This document shows positions 1 through 8,715 of a DNA stretch of 64,000 nucleotides, piece by piece. Source of the stretch: Parapedobacter sp051400755 (GTDB lineage: Bacteria > Bacteroidota > Bacteroidia > Sphingobacteriales > Sphingobacteriaceae); contig NZ_JBLFFL010000005.1 of NCBI RefSeq assembly GCF_051400755.1, positions 227,287 through 291,286 on the forward strand, written 5' to 3'. Each line of letters opens with the position of its first letter. Position 1 is the stretch's first letter. Below the pieces are notes generated by a model that saw nothing but the letters and a program-made list of their open reading frames with translations, was not told the DNA's origin and made no database searches. Made by a program: the position numbers and the translations under genes.

Positions 1-1
1 G

Positions 2-748
2 ATTACGGGCTCGGACTCGGGTATTGGGCGGGCCATCGCCCTGGCATTTGGCGCCGAGGGCGCGAAGGTGGTCGTCACCTATCGCACCGACGAAGCCGGC
101 GGAAAACAAACGGCCGAGGATATCCGGGCGATGGGAGGAAACGCCATTTGCCTTCACTTGGATGTGAGTGACGAAATGGCCGTAGCCGAAGTTTTTGATC
201 AGATCATCCACCAATACGGGCAGGTCGATATCCTGGTCAATAACGCGGGGGTCAATGGCAGCGATGTACCGGTTGCAGACATGAGCACCGCCACGTTTGA
301 CAAATGCATAAAAACAAACCTGTATGGTCCCTTTTTTTGTTGCCGCGAATACCTCCGTCGCAGGCGTGACGCCTCATCCGAAGGCAGCATGATCTTCATA
401 AGTTCCATTCACGAAGACATCAACACAGCAGGAAATGCGGATTACAATGCCTCGAAAGGCGGGCTCAAAAATTTCAGTCGCAGCCTTGCGCTGGAGCTGG
501 CCGACAAGCAGATACGGGTAAACAACATTGCTCCGGGGATGATCTTGACCAAAATGAACCAGGCGGCCATAGCGGATGATGCCGTGCGAAAAGAGAAGGA
601 ACAGCATATTCCCATGAAACGTGCTGGCAAACCGGAGGATGTAGCTCAGGTAGCGGTATTCCTGGCATCGGCAGACAGCAGCTATGTGACCGGCGCCACG
701 TACGTGGTGGATGGCGGACTGATGATCCACCTTGGACAGGGCGCATGA
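2..748 (+). CDS. SDR family NAD(P)-dependent oxidoreductase, 5' end truncated by the window edge
   Basis: Classical short-chain dehydrogenase/reductase, probably a glucose 1-dehydrogenase or 3-ketoacyl reductase-like enzyme. The frame is open from base 2, where the Rossmann dinucleotide motif TGSDSGIG is read, so the true start lies before the window; a GTG at 68 is inside the fold and is not the start. Also visible: NNAGVN (structural Asn loop), ISSIHED carrying the catalytic Ser, YNASKGG with the catalytic Tyr and Lys, and the C-terminal SSYVTGATYVVDGGL typical of this subfamily. Only a few N-terminal residues are missing. It ends 4 bp from the convergent response regulator gene. Substrate cannot be told from sequence. 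Confidence 0.93.
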   Translation: MTGSDSGIGRAIALAFGAEGAKVVVTYRTDEAGGKQTAEDIRAMGGNAICLHLDVSDEMAVAEVFDQIIHQYGQVDILVNNAGVNGSDVPVADMSTATFDKCIKTNLYGPFFCCREYLRRRRDASSEGSMIFISSIHEDINTAGNADYNASKGGLKNFSRSLALELADKQIRVNNIAPGMILTKMNQAAIADDAVRKEKEQHIPMKRAGKPEDVAQVAVFLASADSSYVTGATYVVDGGLMIHLGQGA

Positions 749-752
749 GTGT

Positions 753-1112
753 TCAGGCAATCTGCTGCCCGATACGGAAAACAAAATTATCAATGTCGAA
801 CGGCTTGGCAATAAAGTCCACCGGTTTGCACGCATCACTATCATCCAACTGATCGTAATGGGCCGACATCATCACGATAGGGGTCTGCCGCGTAGCATCA
901 TTGGATTTCAAGTGCCTGCACAGATCGAGGCCATTGCCGTCCGGAAGCATGATGTCCAATATATACAGATCTGGGCGTATGGCAGCCACCGCTTCTAGGA
1001 AGGTAGTGGCCGTTTCAAACGAAATGACTTCAATTTCATTATCCTCGAGAATGTATTCAATCAGTTCCCGAATACTCGGATTGTCTTCTACGACAACGAC
1101 CTTTTTTTTCAT
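753..1112 (-). CDS. Single-domain response regulator (CheY-like receiver)
   Basis: 119-residue protein consisting only of a receiver domain: acidic pocket VEDN (E9, D10), phospho-acceptor D53 in LYILDIMLPDG, switch S83 in VMMSAHYD and K103 in IAKPFD. There is no output domain, so it must act by protein contact or as a phospho-relay carrier. The start codon lies 12 nt after the stop of the upstream histidine kinase on the same strand, so the two form an operon and a cognate pair is the natural inference. Confidence 0.93.
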   Translation of the reverse strand: MKKKVVVVEDNPSIRELIEYILEDNEIEVISFETATTFLEAVAAIRPDLYILDIMLPDGNGLDLCRHLKSNDATRQTPIVMMSAHYDQLDDSDACKPVDFIAKPFDIDNFVFRIGQQIA

Positions 1113-1124
1113 TTTTGTACTGTT

Positions 1125-3110
1125 TTAGCTACCTGACTTCTCCGTTGCCACCTTCGGCACCGTAAAATAAAATTCACTCCCACTACCCAACTCACTTTGA
1201 CATAGAAGTTGTCCGCCGTGTCCGGCAATAATTTGTTTGCTCAAGAACAGTCCTAAGCCCAGGCCCGGCACTTTTGCCCTACTGTCCTCTACGCGGTAAA
1301 ACCGTGTAAATAGTCCCGCCCGTTGCTCTTCATTCATTCCGGTGCCTTCATCCCTCACCTTAATTTGAACATGATCACCTTCATCGACCAAGCTCACGTA
1401 TACGTTGTTTGACTGTGGCGAGTATTTAATCGCATTGTCCAGAAGATTGGTCAGCACCTGTTCAATCCGTTGCTTATCTGCAAACACCATCGCCTCATTC
1501 ATTGCGTCATCGAAAAGAAAACGATGGTCTGCAAAGGTATGGCGGAAGGTCTCCAATACATCCATCACCAACACCCTGCAATCAAACGCCTCCATATGAA
1601 AGGGCAGGCTAGTGTTTTCAACCCTTGACACATCAAGCAAGTCTGATACCAAGTTGTTGAGTTTCTCCACCAACTTGATCGTTTTGTGGATAAATTTGTC
1701 CAACAGCGGATCCTGAGATTTTTTCTGAAGGATCTGAAGAAAACCGCCTATGGATGTCAACGGGGTCTTCAGTTCGTGGCTTGCCAATGCGATGAATTCG
1801 TCTTTCTTTTGGCTTAAGCTTTTTACTTCGTCAAATAGCTTGGAGTTGTCCAGCGCTATTGCCGCTTGAGAAGCAATGCTATTGACGAGTTCTTCATGCC
1901 TGCTATCGAACATGCCCGGTTCGGGATGCCCGAAGAAGAGCTCTCCGACGACCAATCCGTTCGAAGAGGTGACAGGCACCTGCAAATAGCTGCTCACTAC
2001 AGGGCGTTGTTTTTCCGGTAGGCGGTCATCAAGCGCCAAGGACATGTGTCTTTCGTTTCGAATGTCTCTTAGATTGATGGCGCTTAACTGCGTTTGTACG
2101 GGTTCACCCGATAACGCGCCTTCGCCCTCGAAGATCGCCGCCGAGATGCCGGACAAGGCATAACGTGTGACGGCCTTTCCCTCTTCGTTTTTCGCGTGAT
2201 AAAAGAATGCCCCGAACGCAGCGCCCGTGAGGTTAGTAGTAGCATCCACCACATATTGCATTATTTTAGAGACATCCAATTTCTCTGAAATGGATTTGCT
2301 GATGGAATTGATCGCTTCGAGGTTGCTGGCATACAGTCGTATTGCCGCTTCGGCATTGGCCTGCTTCGTAATGTCCCGTGCAATCTTCGAGGCTCCCACT
2401 ATCCGGCCACTACTATTTTTCACAGGAGATACGGTCAACGATACGTGTATTTCTTCGCCCGTTTTGCTTAGCCTAACGGTGCGAAAATGATCAACTTTTT
2501 TGCCGCTTCTGATCTGACTGAGTATATGGGTTTCCTCATCGATCCGTTCCTTGGGAATCAGTATGGTGATTGGTTTTCCGATCGCCTCCTTCTCCGTATA
2601 TCCGAAGATCTGTTGCGCTCCCTTATTCCAGCTGGTGATGATCCCATCTAGGTTTTTGCTGATGATGGCATCATCTGAAGACGCGATGATCGAAGAGAGA
2701 ATGGCCTGTTTGGTATCCTGCTCATCTTTGTAAGTGATGTCAATAAGGAACGCGCAACCACCGGATAATCCATTTTCCTGATGAACGTGCCTTGAATGGA
2801 CCAGTATTTTCCGGCGTGTTCCGTCAGGCCGCTCGATGATCATTTCCAGCTGTTTGGCGGGTGTCTTATGCTTAATGACCTTCGCCATAGGGCATTGCCC
2901 ATGCGTCATGATCGAGCCATCTACGTGGAATGATTTCCATGCCCCACACCAGGCATCTTGGCCGATTACCGGTTCGCGACCCCAAAGTTGAGCGGCTGCT
3001 TCGTTGAAATAGGTAATAAATCCCTGGTGATCACAGGTATACATGGCTATGGGTGCCTCTTCTATCAGCCATTTTTTATAGCTATCTTGGATACGATCTT
3101 CAATTACCAT
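1125..3110 (-). CDS. Hybrid-sensor type histidine kinase: PAS-PAS-GAF-HisKA-HATPase
   Basis: 661 residues with no obvious signal peptide or membrane segment, so a soluble cytoplasmic sensor. Order: PAS around residues 12-130, PAS (with PAC) around 137-260, GAF around 265-425, HisKA dimerisation domain with phospho-accepting His in ASHELKTPLTSIGG around 440, then HATPase_c with N-box NLLDNAIKYSP, G1 box DEGTGM and G2 box GLGLGLFLSKQI. It probably phosphorylates the lone receiver encoded 12 nt downstream. The PAS/GAF array suggests sensing of redox, light or a small ligand; which one cannot be read from sequence. Confidence 0.93.
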   Translation of the reverse strand: MVIEDRIQDSYKKWLIEEAPIAMYTCDHQGFITYFNEAAAQLWGREPVIGQDAWCGAWKSFHVDGSIMTHGQCPMAKVIKHKTPAKQLEMIIERPDGTRRKILVHSRHVHQENGLSGGCAFLIDITYKDEQDTKQAILSSIIASSDDAIISKNLDGIITSWNKGAQQIFGYTEKEAIGKPITILIPKERIDEETHILSQIRSGKKVDHFRTVRLSKTGEEIHVSLTVSPVKNSSGRIVGASKIARDITKQANAEAAIRLYASNLEAINSISKSISEKLDVSKIMQYVVDATTNLTGAAFGAFFYHAKNEEGKAVTRYALSGISAAIFEGEGALSGEPVQTQLSAINLRDIRNERHMSLALDDRLPEKQRPVVSSYLQVPVTSSNGLVVGELFFGHPEPGMFDSRHEELVNSIASQAAIALDNSKLFDEVKSLSQKKDEFIALASHELKTPLTSIGGFLQILQKKSQDPLLDKFIHKTIKLVEKLNNLVSDLLDVSRVENTSLPFHMEAFDCRVLVMDVLETFRHTFADHRFLFDDAMNEAMVFADKQRIEQVLTNLLDNAIKYSPQSNNVYVSLVDEGDHVQIKVRDEGTGMNEEQRAGLFTRFYRVEDSRAKVPGLGLGLFLSKQIIAGHGGQLLCQSELGSGSEFYFTVPKVATEKSGS

Positions 3111-3329
3111 GTACCTAATAAGTTGCTGTCACTAACGCCGCGTTTTAATAACAAACATTTTTAATGCAGCAGGGTTTGGAACTGGTGCGAATAATTTATT
3201 AACATACAATCCACTTTAGTAAACAAGAAGGCCCAAAAGGAGTACAGTATAGGTGAGCGAGCGCATGTAATCTGGCAAAAGCGATTAAAGGACGGGTTAT
3301 TGCAATTATATCGGTATAATCACGTAACG

Positions 3330-3830
3330 ATGCAAACCCAAGACCGCGTAGAAAAAATAAAACATTCGCTTGAACTGGATGAGCAGCTAAACCACCAAAT
3401 AAAAGGCTGGAAGGTCCAACGTGTGTGTGGCGCACTCATCATTATCGTCATCATCCTCACCGTCCTCGGTTTATTTGGCAATGGGCCATTGAGCTTGGTG
3501 AAAGCGGTGCGAAAGGGTACGGCCCTCCAATATCAACGATTTTTGCGTTATGAAAACGAGACGGACATCCAATGGCGGGTAAGCGGTCAAGATACCATCC
3601 GTTTGCTGATACCCATGCGGTACCTGGACTATTTTAAGGTCGAGAAAATCGTCCCCGATGGCTATGAAAGCAGCATTTCCAATGGGAATGTCAGCTATAC
3701 CTTTCATACAGACCGCACCGCGGAAAATATCATCCACGTTTACCTCATTCCGCAGCAGGCCGGAAACATTTCGGGCACGTGGCAGATCAACGAACAGGAT
3801 TTTAAGGTCACTCATTTTATTTACCCTTAA
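3330..3830 (+). CDS. Hypothetical protein with one membrane segment, partner of the DUF421 gene
   Basis: 166 residues from the ATG at 3330; an in-frame ATG at 3300 is possible but less likely. An N-terminal charged, helical stretch (about residues 1-25) is followed by one hydrophobic segment (ALIIIVIILTVLGLF, about 33-50) and an extracytoplasmic beta-rich domain. I do not recognise a named family. Its stop TAA is followed after one base by the ATG of the DUF421 protein, so the two are translationally coupled and may act together in the membrane. Confidence 0.75.
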   Translation: MQTQDRVEKIKHSLELDEQLNHQIKGWKVQRVCGALIIIVIILTVLGLFGNGPLSLVKAVRKGTALQYQRFLRYENETDIQWRVSGQDTIRLLIPMRYLDYFKVEKIVPDGYESSISNGNVSYTFHTDRTAENIIHVYLIPQQAGNISGTWQINEQDFKVTHFIYP

Positions 3831-3831
3831 T

Positions 3832-4281
3832 ATGGAAGTTTTTTTTCGTGGTGTTGCCATCTATTTATTCTTGTTAGTGCTCTTCCGGGTGCTGGGCAAA
3901 CGCAGTTTGGCCGAAACCACCACCTTTGATTTTGTACTGTTATTGATTGTGGGCGAGGCCACGCAGCAGGCGTTGCTGGGTGATGATTTTTCAGTCACCC
4001 ATGCGCTGGTGCTGATTACCATTCTCATGGGTGTAGATATGGTCTTTTCAACGCTGAAAATCAAATACAAAAAGCTGGATCGGCTGTTAGAGGGTACACC
4101 CTTGATCTTGGTCGATCATGGTAAGCCATTAGAAGGCAGGATGAAAGAAGCGCGGGTAGATGCCGAGGATATCATGGAAGCCGCCCGCATCAGCCACGGG
4201 CTTGAGCAGATGAGCCAAATTAAATATGCTGTTCTGGAGCGTGATGGGCAGATTTCGATTATACCTTTAACCTCGGGTTAA
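3832..4281 (+). CDS. DUF421 (YetF-type) membrane protein
   Basis: 149 residues from the ATG at 3832, which directly follows the upstream stop codon; the open frame extends further upstream but that part is antisense-like noise overlapping the previous gene. Three hydrophobic segments (GVAIYLFLLVLFRVLG, FDFVLLLIVGEA, HALVLITILMGVDMVFS) precede the cytoplasmic DUF421 domain with the family motifs RVLGKRSLAETTTFDFVLL and GTPLILVDHGKPL. YetF-family proteins are common in spore formers and Bacteroidota, role largely unknown. Confidence 0.9.
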   Translation: MEVFFRGVAIYLFLLVLFRVLGKRSLAETTTFDFVLLLIVGEATQQALLGDDFSVTHALVLITILMGVDMVFSTLKIKYKKLDRLLEGTPLILVDHGKPLEGRMKEARVDAEDIMEAARISHGLEQMSQIKYAVLERDGQISIIPLTSG

Positions 4282-4299
4282 GCGTCCTCATAGCCGCCA

Positions 4300-4812
4300 T
4301 CACTTGCCATTGGCGTATGTTTTAAGCTTCCGCTTCAATTGCTGCCTGGCCACATGTATCCGGGTCTTCACCGTGCCGATCGGGATTTGGAACTGTTCAG
4401 CGATTTCATGGTATTTATAGCCCTCGTAATACATCGTAAAGGGGTAATAATATTCTTCAGAGAGCTTCGACAGCGCAGATTCGATGTCTTTCATGACAAA
4501 CTTTCCTTCTGCGTGGTTATGCAGTGAACTTTTATAAAGATCTGACGACGAAATGGTCTCGGTCTTGACGATGATGGCATTCGTTTTAACCTTCCGTCGA
4601 TAATAATTGATAAACGTGTTTTTTAAGATGGTGTATAGCCACGCCTGTAGATTAGTGCCTTCCTTGAATTTGTTATAATAAGAGAATGCTTTTAGCATGG
4701 TGTCTTGCACCAAGTCGCTGGCATTTTCGGGATCTCGTGTAAAATAACGTGCGTAGCTGTTGAGCGAATTTACTTCTTGTACCACTTTGTTGCTAAATTC
4801 AATCTTATTCAT
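4300..4812 (-). CDS. ECF-type RNA polymerase sigma factor
   Basis: 170 residues. Sigma region 2 is at about 20-75 (DPENASDLVQDTMLKAFSYY, then NLQAWLYTILKNTFINYYRR) and region 4 at about 105-165 with the helix-turn-helix YHEIAEQFQIPIGTVKTRIH. No anti-sigma factor gene is adjacent on either side, so it could be controlled by a partner elsewhere or transcriptionally. Its 3' end is 18 bp from the convergent DUF421 gene. Such factors in Bacteroidota often control envelope or light/oxidative stress genes; the target is not evident here. Confidence 0.95.
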   Translation of the reverse strand: MNKIEFSNKVVQEVNSLNSYARYFTRDPENASDLVQDTMLKAFSYYNKFKEGTNLQAWLYTILKNTFINYYRRKVKTNAIIVKTETISSSDLYKSSLHNHAEGKFVMKDIESALSKLSEEYYYPFTMYYEGYKYHEIAEQFQIPIGTVKTRIHVARQQLKRKLKTYANGK

Positions 4813-5011
4813 AATCCTTTAATTAGATAGTACATCAACCCGATAATGATGCACGCATGCTGTTTCCTGAGCGTGTCTGGGCAGGGAAGCAGACAACAAG
4901 GGTGCTAAGTTTGTTTGGATAAATTTAAAATAATCGGGAATTTAAAAAAAGGCACTAACAATTTGGGGCGTTGACTGTCTTCTTGCTAAACCAACACTTC
5001 GAATATTAAAA

Positions 5012-5695
5012 ATGAGTGAGAAATATGCTAAAAACATCGGCACGACGGAGCGGATCATTTCGGTGGGGCTGGGCGTGTATATGCTATACACAGCGTTGAA
5101 TCACATCCGCAGGCCACCGATAGCCACGTTGGCGACCAGCGGGTATCTGTTATTCCGGGGCAGTACAGGCTATTGTCCGCTAAGCCGCTGGATGGGGAAG
5201 AAAGAGCCACATAATCCGGCCATCAACATTCAAACGTTTGTGACAGTGAATAGGCCTCGGGCCGTGGTCTATCAGTATTGGCGTAGGCTTGGTAACTTGC
5301 CAACCTTCATGTCGCATTTGATCAAGGTAGAAGAGCTGGATGAAAAGCGCTCGCATTGGCTGGCTAAAATGCCGGGTACCGGCGGTACCATCGAGTGGGA
5401 TGCCGAAATTGTTAAAGACGAGCCTGATTACCTCATCGGCTGGAGTTCGGTCAGTGGGTCGCCCATCGAGAACGCCGGCAAGGTGCAGCTCTATGATACC
5501 CCGGACGGATTAGGTACGGAGGTAAGGGTGGTGTTCAGCTATCATCCACGGGTGGGCTCATTGGGCACGGGTATCGCCAAGTTGCTGACACCTTTTTTTA
5601 AGGATGTCATTGAAGAAGAAATACGCAGTTTCAAGCGTGTCGTCGAAGCAGATGTCGTGTCGGTTGCCGAAAAGCAACGGCCTTTAAGTCACTAA
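5012..5695 (+). CDS. DUF2892 membrane domain fused to SRPBCC (START-like) domain protein
   Basis: 227 residues. The N-terminus (about 1-60) matches the YgaP-type DUF2892 inner-membrane module (NIGTTERIISVGLGVYMLY, then LATSGYLLFRGSTGYCP), and residues about 75-215 form an SRPBCC/polyketide cyclase-like lipid-binding domain (TVNRPRAVVYQYWRRLGNLP, then WDAEIVKDEPDYLIGWSSV). The combination is common in Bacteroidota stress regions and is usually annotated as a cyclase/dehydrase family protein of unknown ligand. A possible -7 element TAAGTTTG lies at 4906-4913. Its last codons overlap the convergent small gene by 12 bp. Confidence 0.85.
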   Translation: MSEKYAKNIGTTERIISVGLGVYMLYTALNHIRRPPIATLATSGYLLFRGSTGYCPLSRWMGKKEPHNPAINIQTFVTVNRPRAVVYQYWRRLGNLPTFMSHLIKVEELDEKRSHWLAKMPGTGGTIEWDAEIVKDEPDYLIGWSSVSGSPIENAGKVQLYDTPDGLGTEVRVVFSYHPRVGSLGTGIAKLLTPFFKDVIEEEIRSFKRVVEADVVSVAEKQRPLSH

Positions 5696-5956
5696 ATGTT
5701 TATAGATAAAAAGCTGCAACTCTTCCAGTGATCGGATGAGTTCTATCCGATGCGTGCCGTAGTTGACGGCATACACCTCGCTCTCGTCAGCATTCTCGCT
5801 CTTGGGATCAGCGGGCAAATATTCTTCTACACCTAACCACGGCTTACTGCGGAGGATGAAATAACGAAGTAACCGGCCATTGGAAAGGCATGGACCCTCG
5901 GGCGGATTGAATCCCATCCGTTCGAGCTGGTACCTGTCAAGCGTTTTCATGATCAT
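5684..5956 (-). CDS. Hypothetical protein, 90 residues
   Basis: Small soluble protein, no signal peptide or membrane segment, starting at 5956 or two codons later at MKTLDRYQLERMG. Aromatic residues and acidic stretches suggest a folded domain, and codon use resembles the neighbours. It overlaps the 3' end of the convergent SRPBCC gene by 12 bp. I do not recognise a family and assign no function. Confidence 0.6.
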   Translation of the reverse strand: MIMKTLDRYQLERMGFNPPEGPCLSNGRLLRYFILRSKPWLGVEEYLPADPKSENADESEVYAVNYGTHRIELIRSLEELQLFIYKHLVT

Positions 5957-6037
5957 CCTATTTGCAGAGCAAACAAGCGAAGGCGGCCTTTGTTTTCGTC
6001 GGCCATCACCTTTTTTAGCATAATCCCCGGTGATGTT

Positions 6038-7348
6038 TTACGGCTGGAGTTTCGGTACCCGACGGGGGGTATCTTTTCCCGATACGAGGCTTCTTGCGCC
6101 GAGTGCGATGGCTTTTATAGAAGAGACGATATTCTCGATATGCAGGGTCTCGATTTCGTCATCCACGGTGTGGTAGTACTGATCTTGGTCGATCTGAACG
6201 GTCGCAAACGTATGCGCTGGCACACCGAGGGCGGCCAATGAGGCGTTGTCACTGCGATAGAAGAGGTTTTGTGTGGGGTAAGGGTCTGGATGGAAGGAGA
6301 AGTCCGTATTGGCCACGTTGCGTTGCATAATTTCTGCCAAATCGGACTGGCTGTAGCCGGTCACATAGAGTGAGTTCGGTCCGAAACGCGCATCTTTGCC
6401 GATCATCTCGATGTTGATCATTGCCACCACTTCATCAGCGTTGAGCTGACCAGAAAAATATTTCGATCCGACCAAGCCGAGCTCTTCGGCGGTGAACGCC
6501 GCAAAAATGAGCGTGCGCTCGTGGTCATTCTTTTTCTTATAGTAGTCGGCTAAGCTGATAACGGCGGATACGCCGGAGGCATCGTCATCCGCCCCGTTGG
6601 CAATGGAATCCTGCTCTTTGGGTCGGAGGATGCCGATATGGTCATAATGGGCTGAGAAAATGATGTACTCATTTGGCTTGGACTTGCCGGGTAGCACACC
6701 GATAACGTTGGATAGCGGCAGCTTCTCGATGTTGTTGGTAAAACTCACGCGGAACGACTTGGGGACTTCCTTGGCCAACACAAAGACAACGGATGGGGTC
6801 GGCGAGGTCGCATTGGTCGGCTGGCTGATCCGGCTTTGCATCAAAAAGCCGCGGTATCTTTCGAATAAGTCGGCAAAGCTGGGGTCGACCAATACGATCG
6901 CATCATTGCTGCCGGCGGATGCCTCCCTAAAACGCTGGGCGAAATCCTCACCGGCTTTTAGTTGGATGAAGGATACCGTCGGTACCGTGTTCCAATTGAC
7001 ACCCGGACTATTACTTGAAATGATGATGTGTTTCTGGGGAATTTCAGTCCCGTCAAATTCCACTTCCCAAGTCGCGGGACTGATGCGGGTCACTTCGAAC
7101 GTTTGCCGGTAGCCCTCTTTGGTATAAGGTTGCAATCCGATCTTCTCAAATTCTGTCGCGATGAAATCAGCGGCCCGTTCGACACCGGGGGTAAACGCGG
7201 CCCTGCCTTCCATATCATCCGCAGCCAAGGTGTTCAATATCCGGCTGACCGCTTTGGGGTCTACTGACTGGTCAGCTGATTGGCGGATTGCACATCCTCC
7301 TGCCAAAAAACAGCATACCCAGATCCAATGGCTAAACGTGTTCGACAT
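6038..7348 (-). CDS. M28 family metallopeptidase, lipoprotein
   Basis: 436 residues. The N-terminus is a type II signal (hydrophobic WIWVCCFLAGGC, lipidated Cys about 19), so the enzyme is anchored in the envelope. The di-zinc aminopeptidase fold shows AHYDHIG, NGADDDASGVSA, the catalytic FTAEELGLVGS, INIEMIG, and a late His in YYHTVDDE. A protease-associated type insertion precedes the catalytic domain. Members hydrolyse peptides or N-acylated substrates. It is transcribed alone; a perfect -7 element on this strand (TACATTTG, 7378 to 7371) lies 22 nt before the start codon. Confidence 0.93.
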   Translation of the reverse strand: MSNTFSHWIWVCCFLAGGCAIRQSADQSVDPKAVSRILNTLAADDMEGRAAFTPGVERAADFIATEFEKIGLQPYTKEGYRQTFEVTRISPATWEVEFDGTEIPQKHIIISSNSPGVNWNTVPTVSFIQLKAGEDFAQRFREASAGSNDAIVLVDPSFADLFERYRGFLMQSRISQPTNATSPTPSVVFVLAKEVPKSFRVSFTNNIEKLPLSNVIGVLPGKSKPNEYIIFSAHYDHIGILRPKEQDSIANGADDDASGVSAVISLADYYKKKNDHERTLIFAAFTAEELGLVGSKYFSGQLNADEVVAMINIEMIGKDARFGPNSLYVTGYSQSDLAEIMQRNVANTDFSFHPDPYPTQNLFYRSDNASLAALGVPAHTFATVQIDQDQYYHTVDDEIETLHIENIVSSIKAIALGARSLVSGKDTPRRVPKLQP

Positions 7349-7370
7349 GACCTGATCAATTTTATTAGTT

Positions 7371-7378
7371 CAAATGTA
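7371..7378 (-). promoter_or_regulatory. -7 promoter element for the M28 peptidase gene
   Basis: TACATTTG on the minus strand fits the Bacteroidota consensus TAnnTTTG. No clear -33 TTG at the usual distance. The start codon is at 7348. Confidence 0.55.
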
Positions 7379-7420
7379 GACAAATTCCTGATGATCTGCT
7401 TCGCTTTGCCGAATAACCAT

Positions 7421-7428
7421 TATCTTTG
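7421..7428 (+). promoter_or_regulatory. -7 promoter element for the rhodanese gene
   Basis: TATCTTTG matches TAnnTTTG perfectly and ends 21 nt before the ATG at 7450. No -33 TTG lies at 19-22 bp. This placement also argues against an upstream TTG start at 7426. Confidence 0.6.
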
Positions 7429-7449
7429 AATAATAAAAGAGGCGAGCAT

Positions 7450-7764
7450 ATGAACGAGATTACCGTTGAAGAACTAAAGGCAAAGATCGACAATAACGAA
7501 GATTTCCAATTGATTGATGTACGTGAAGAGTTTGAATACGAAACATCAAATATCGATGGCGAAAACATTCCTTTGGCCGAAGTGGTGCTAGAGCAGGATA
7601 AGATTTCCCGCGATAAGCCGGTGGTGGTACATTGCCGTAGCGGCAAGCGGAGCGCGCAGGCGATCATGTTGCTCGAACGGGAAGGGTATGATAACCTATA
7701 TAACCTGAAAGGCGGAATCTTGGCGTGGCGCGATGCATTCGATCCGGAGATGCAAGTCTATTGA
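7450..7764 (+). CDS. Single-domain rhodanese-like sulfurtransferase
   Basis: 104 residues from ATG 7450 (an in-frame TTG at 7426 falls inside the promoter). A complete rhodanese homology domain: LIDVREEFEYE near the start and the active-site loop HCRSGKRS with persulfide-carrying C62, then GYDNLYNLKGGILAW. The loop type CRSGKR is that of GlpE/PspE-like single-domain enzymes that move sulfane sulfur from thiosulfate or persulfides. It is cytoplasmic. A small membrane protein gene follows 12 bp later. Confidence 0.93.
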   Translation: MNEITVEELKAKIDNNEDFQLIDVREEFEYETSNIDGENIPLAEVVLEQDKISRDKPVVVHCRSGKRSAQAIMLLEREGYDNLYNLKGGILAWRDAFDPEMQVY

Positions 7765-7776
7765 TTCGGGAGCGCC

Positions 7777-7965
7777 ATGAAGAGGCAGTTTTTATATAAT
7801 ATCCTATTGAATGTCGGTTTGATCCTCATGGTCTTGAGCGCGGTGGCGGCATACAACAGCAAGCAGTATCCGGTGCTCGCGATTTCAGTAGCCATCATCG
7901 CCATCTTGGTGTTCTTGAAATACCGGCTGCTGAAACAGATCAGGCAACTCACCAAAAACAGATAG
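7777..7965 (+). CDS. Small membrane protein (DUF6358-like)
   Basis: 62 residues with two hydrophobic helices (NVGLILMVLSAVAAY and YPVLAISVAIIAILVFLKY) and a basic C-terminus. It resembles small conserved Sphingobacteriaceae proteins that I recall as DUF6358, but this assignment is from memory. It is probably cotranscribed with the rhodanese 12 bp upstream. No function known. Confidence 0.65.
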   Translation: MKRQFLYNILLNVGLILMVLSAVAAYNSKQYPVLAISVAIIAILVFLKYRLLKQIRQLTKNR

Positions 7966-7975
7966 GGGTTGTCCA

Positions 7976-8707
7976 CTAAGGCCCGGCCGGCTCGATCAAA
8001 CGAACAAGTTCATGACCTTTCATCACCGGGATGACCGATACCAGATCTTCTTGTAGGCAGAAGGTGATATCTTTTGTGATGCCGAGCCGTTGCATGCGCT
8101 TGCTGTGAGACGCGTTGCTAAGGAGATATCCCTCCAGATCTCCCTGCGCGTCCAGGTAAAGACGCTCTGCCGCGTGCGCGGCATCATCCAATTCCAGGCC
8201 CGCTGTGTTGAGGCGGTTCACCAATGCGCCCGCAAAGACGGTATCCTCCAAACTAAACTGGTTTTTCCAGCCTGCACAGACCAACAGCAGGTGGTGGTTT
8301 TGCGTCTTGAGCCAAGCCAAGAGTGCGCTGATGTTTAAGAATGACCCGATGACCACCGCATGTGCATCCAAACATTGCCGGATGGCTCGGGTGCCGTTGG
8401 TGGTGGTCAACACAATGGTTTTTCCGGCAACCTTTTCCGCGGTGTAGGAAAAAGGCGAGTTGCCGAAATCAAAGCCGGCCACGACCTCCCCATTGCGCTC
8501 AGCGGCCAATAGATGCCCGTTATTCCGATAAGCCAGGCATTCCTCCACCTCGGCAACAGGGATAATGGCCCGGGCGTCGTTGGCCAACCCATAACACATC
8601 GATGAAGTAGCCCTGAAAATGTCGATAACAACCGCTACCGTATCAGCTACATCGTAAAACGGCAGTAACCCGGGACTAACACAAACGCGGATACTTTTAA
8701 TGTTCAT
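7976..8707 (-). CDS. comB: 2-phosphosulfolactate phosphatase
   Basis: 243 residues, the usual ComB length. Family motifs VVIDIFRATSSM, LTTTNGTRAI, GSFLNISALLAWL and LLVCAGWKNQFSLEDTVFAGAL are all present. ComB removes phosphate from 2-phosphosulfolactate to give sulfolactate (coenzyme M route in archaea); in Bacteroidota it occurs without the rest of that pathway and is thought to serve sulfonolipid or sulfolactate metabolism. The start lies 8 bp after the gcvT stop, so it is cotranscribed with gcvT. Confidence 0.92.
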   Translation of the reverse strand: MNIKSIRVCVSPGLLPFYDVADTVAVVIDIFRATSSMCYGLANDARAIIPVAEVEECLAYRNNGHLLAAERNGEVVAGFDFGNSPFSYTAEKVAGKTIVLTTTNGTRAIRQCLDAHAVVIGSFLNISALLAWLKTQNHHLLLVCAGWKNQFSLEDTVFAGALVNRLNTAGLELDDAAHAAERLYLDAQGDLEGYLLSNASHSKRMQRLGITKDITFCLQEDLVSVIPVMKGHELVRLIEPAGP

Positions 8708-8715
8708 AAACGCAT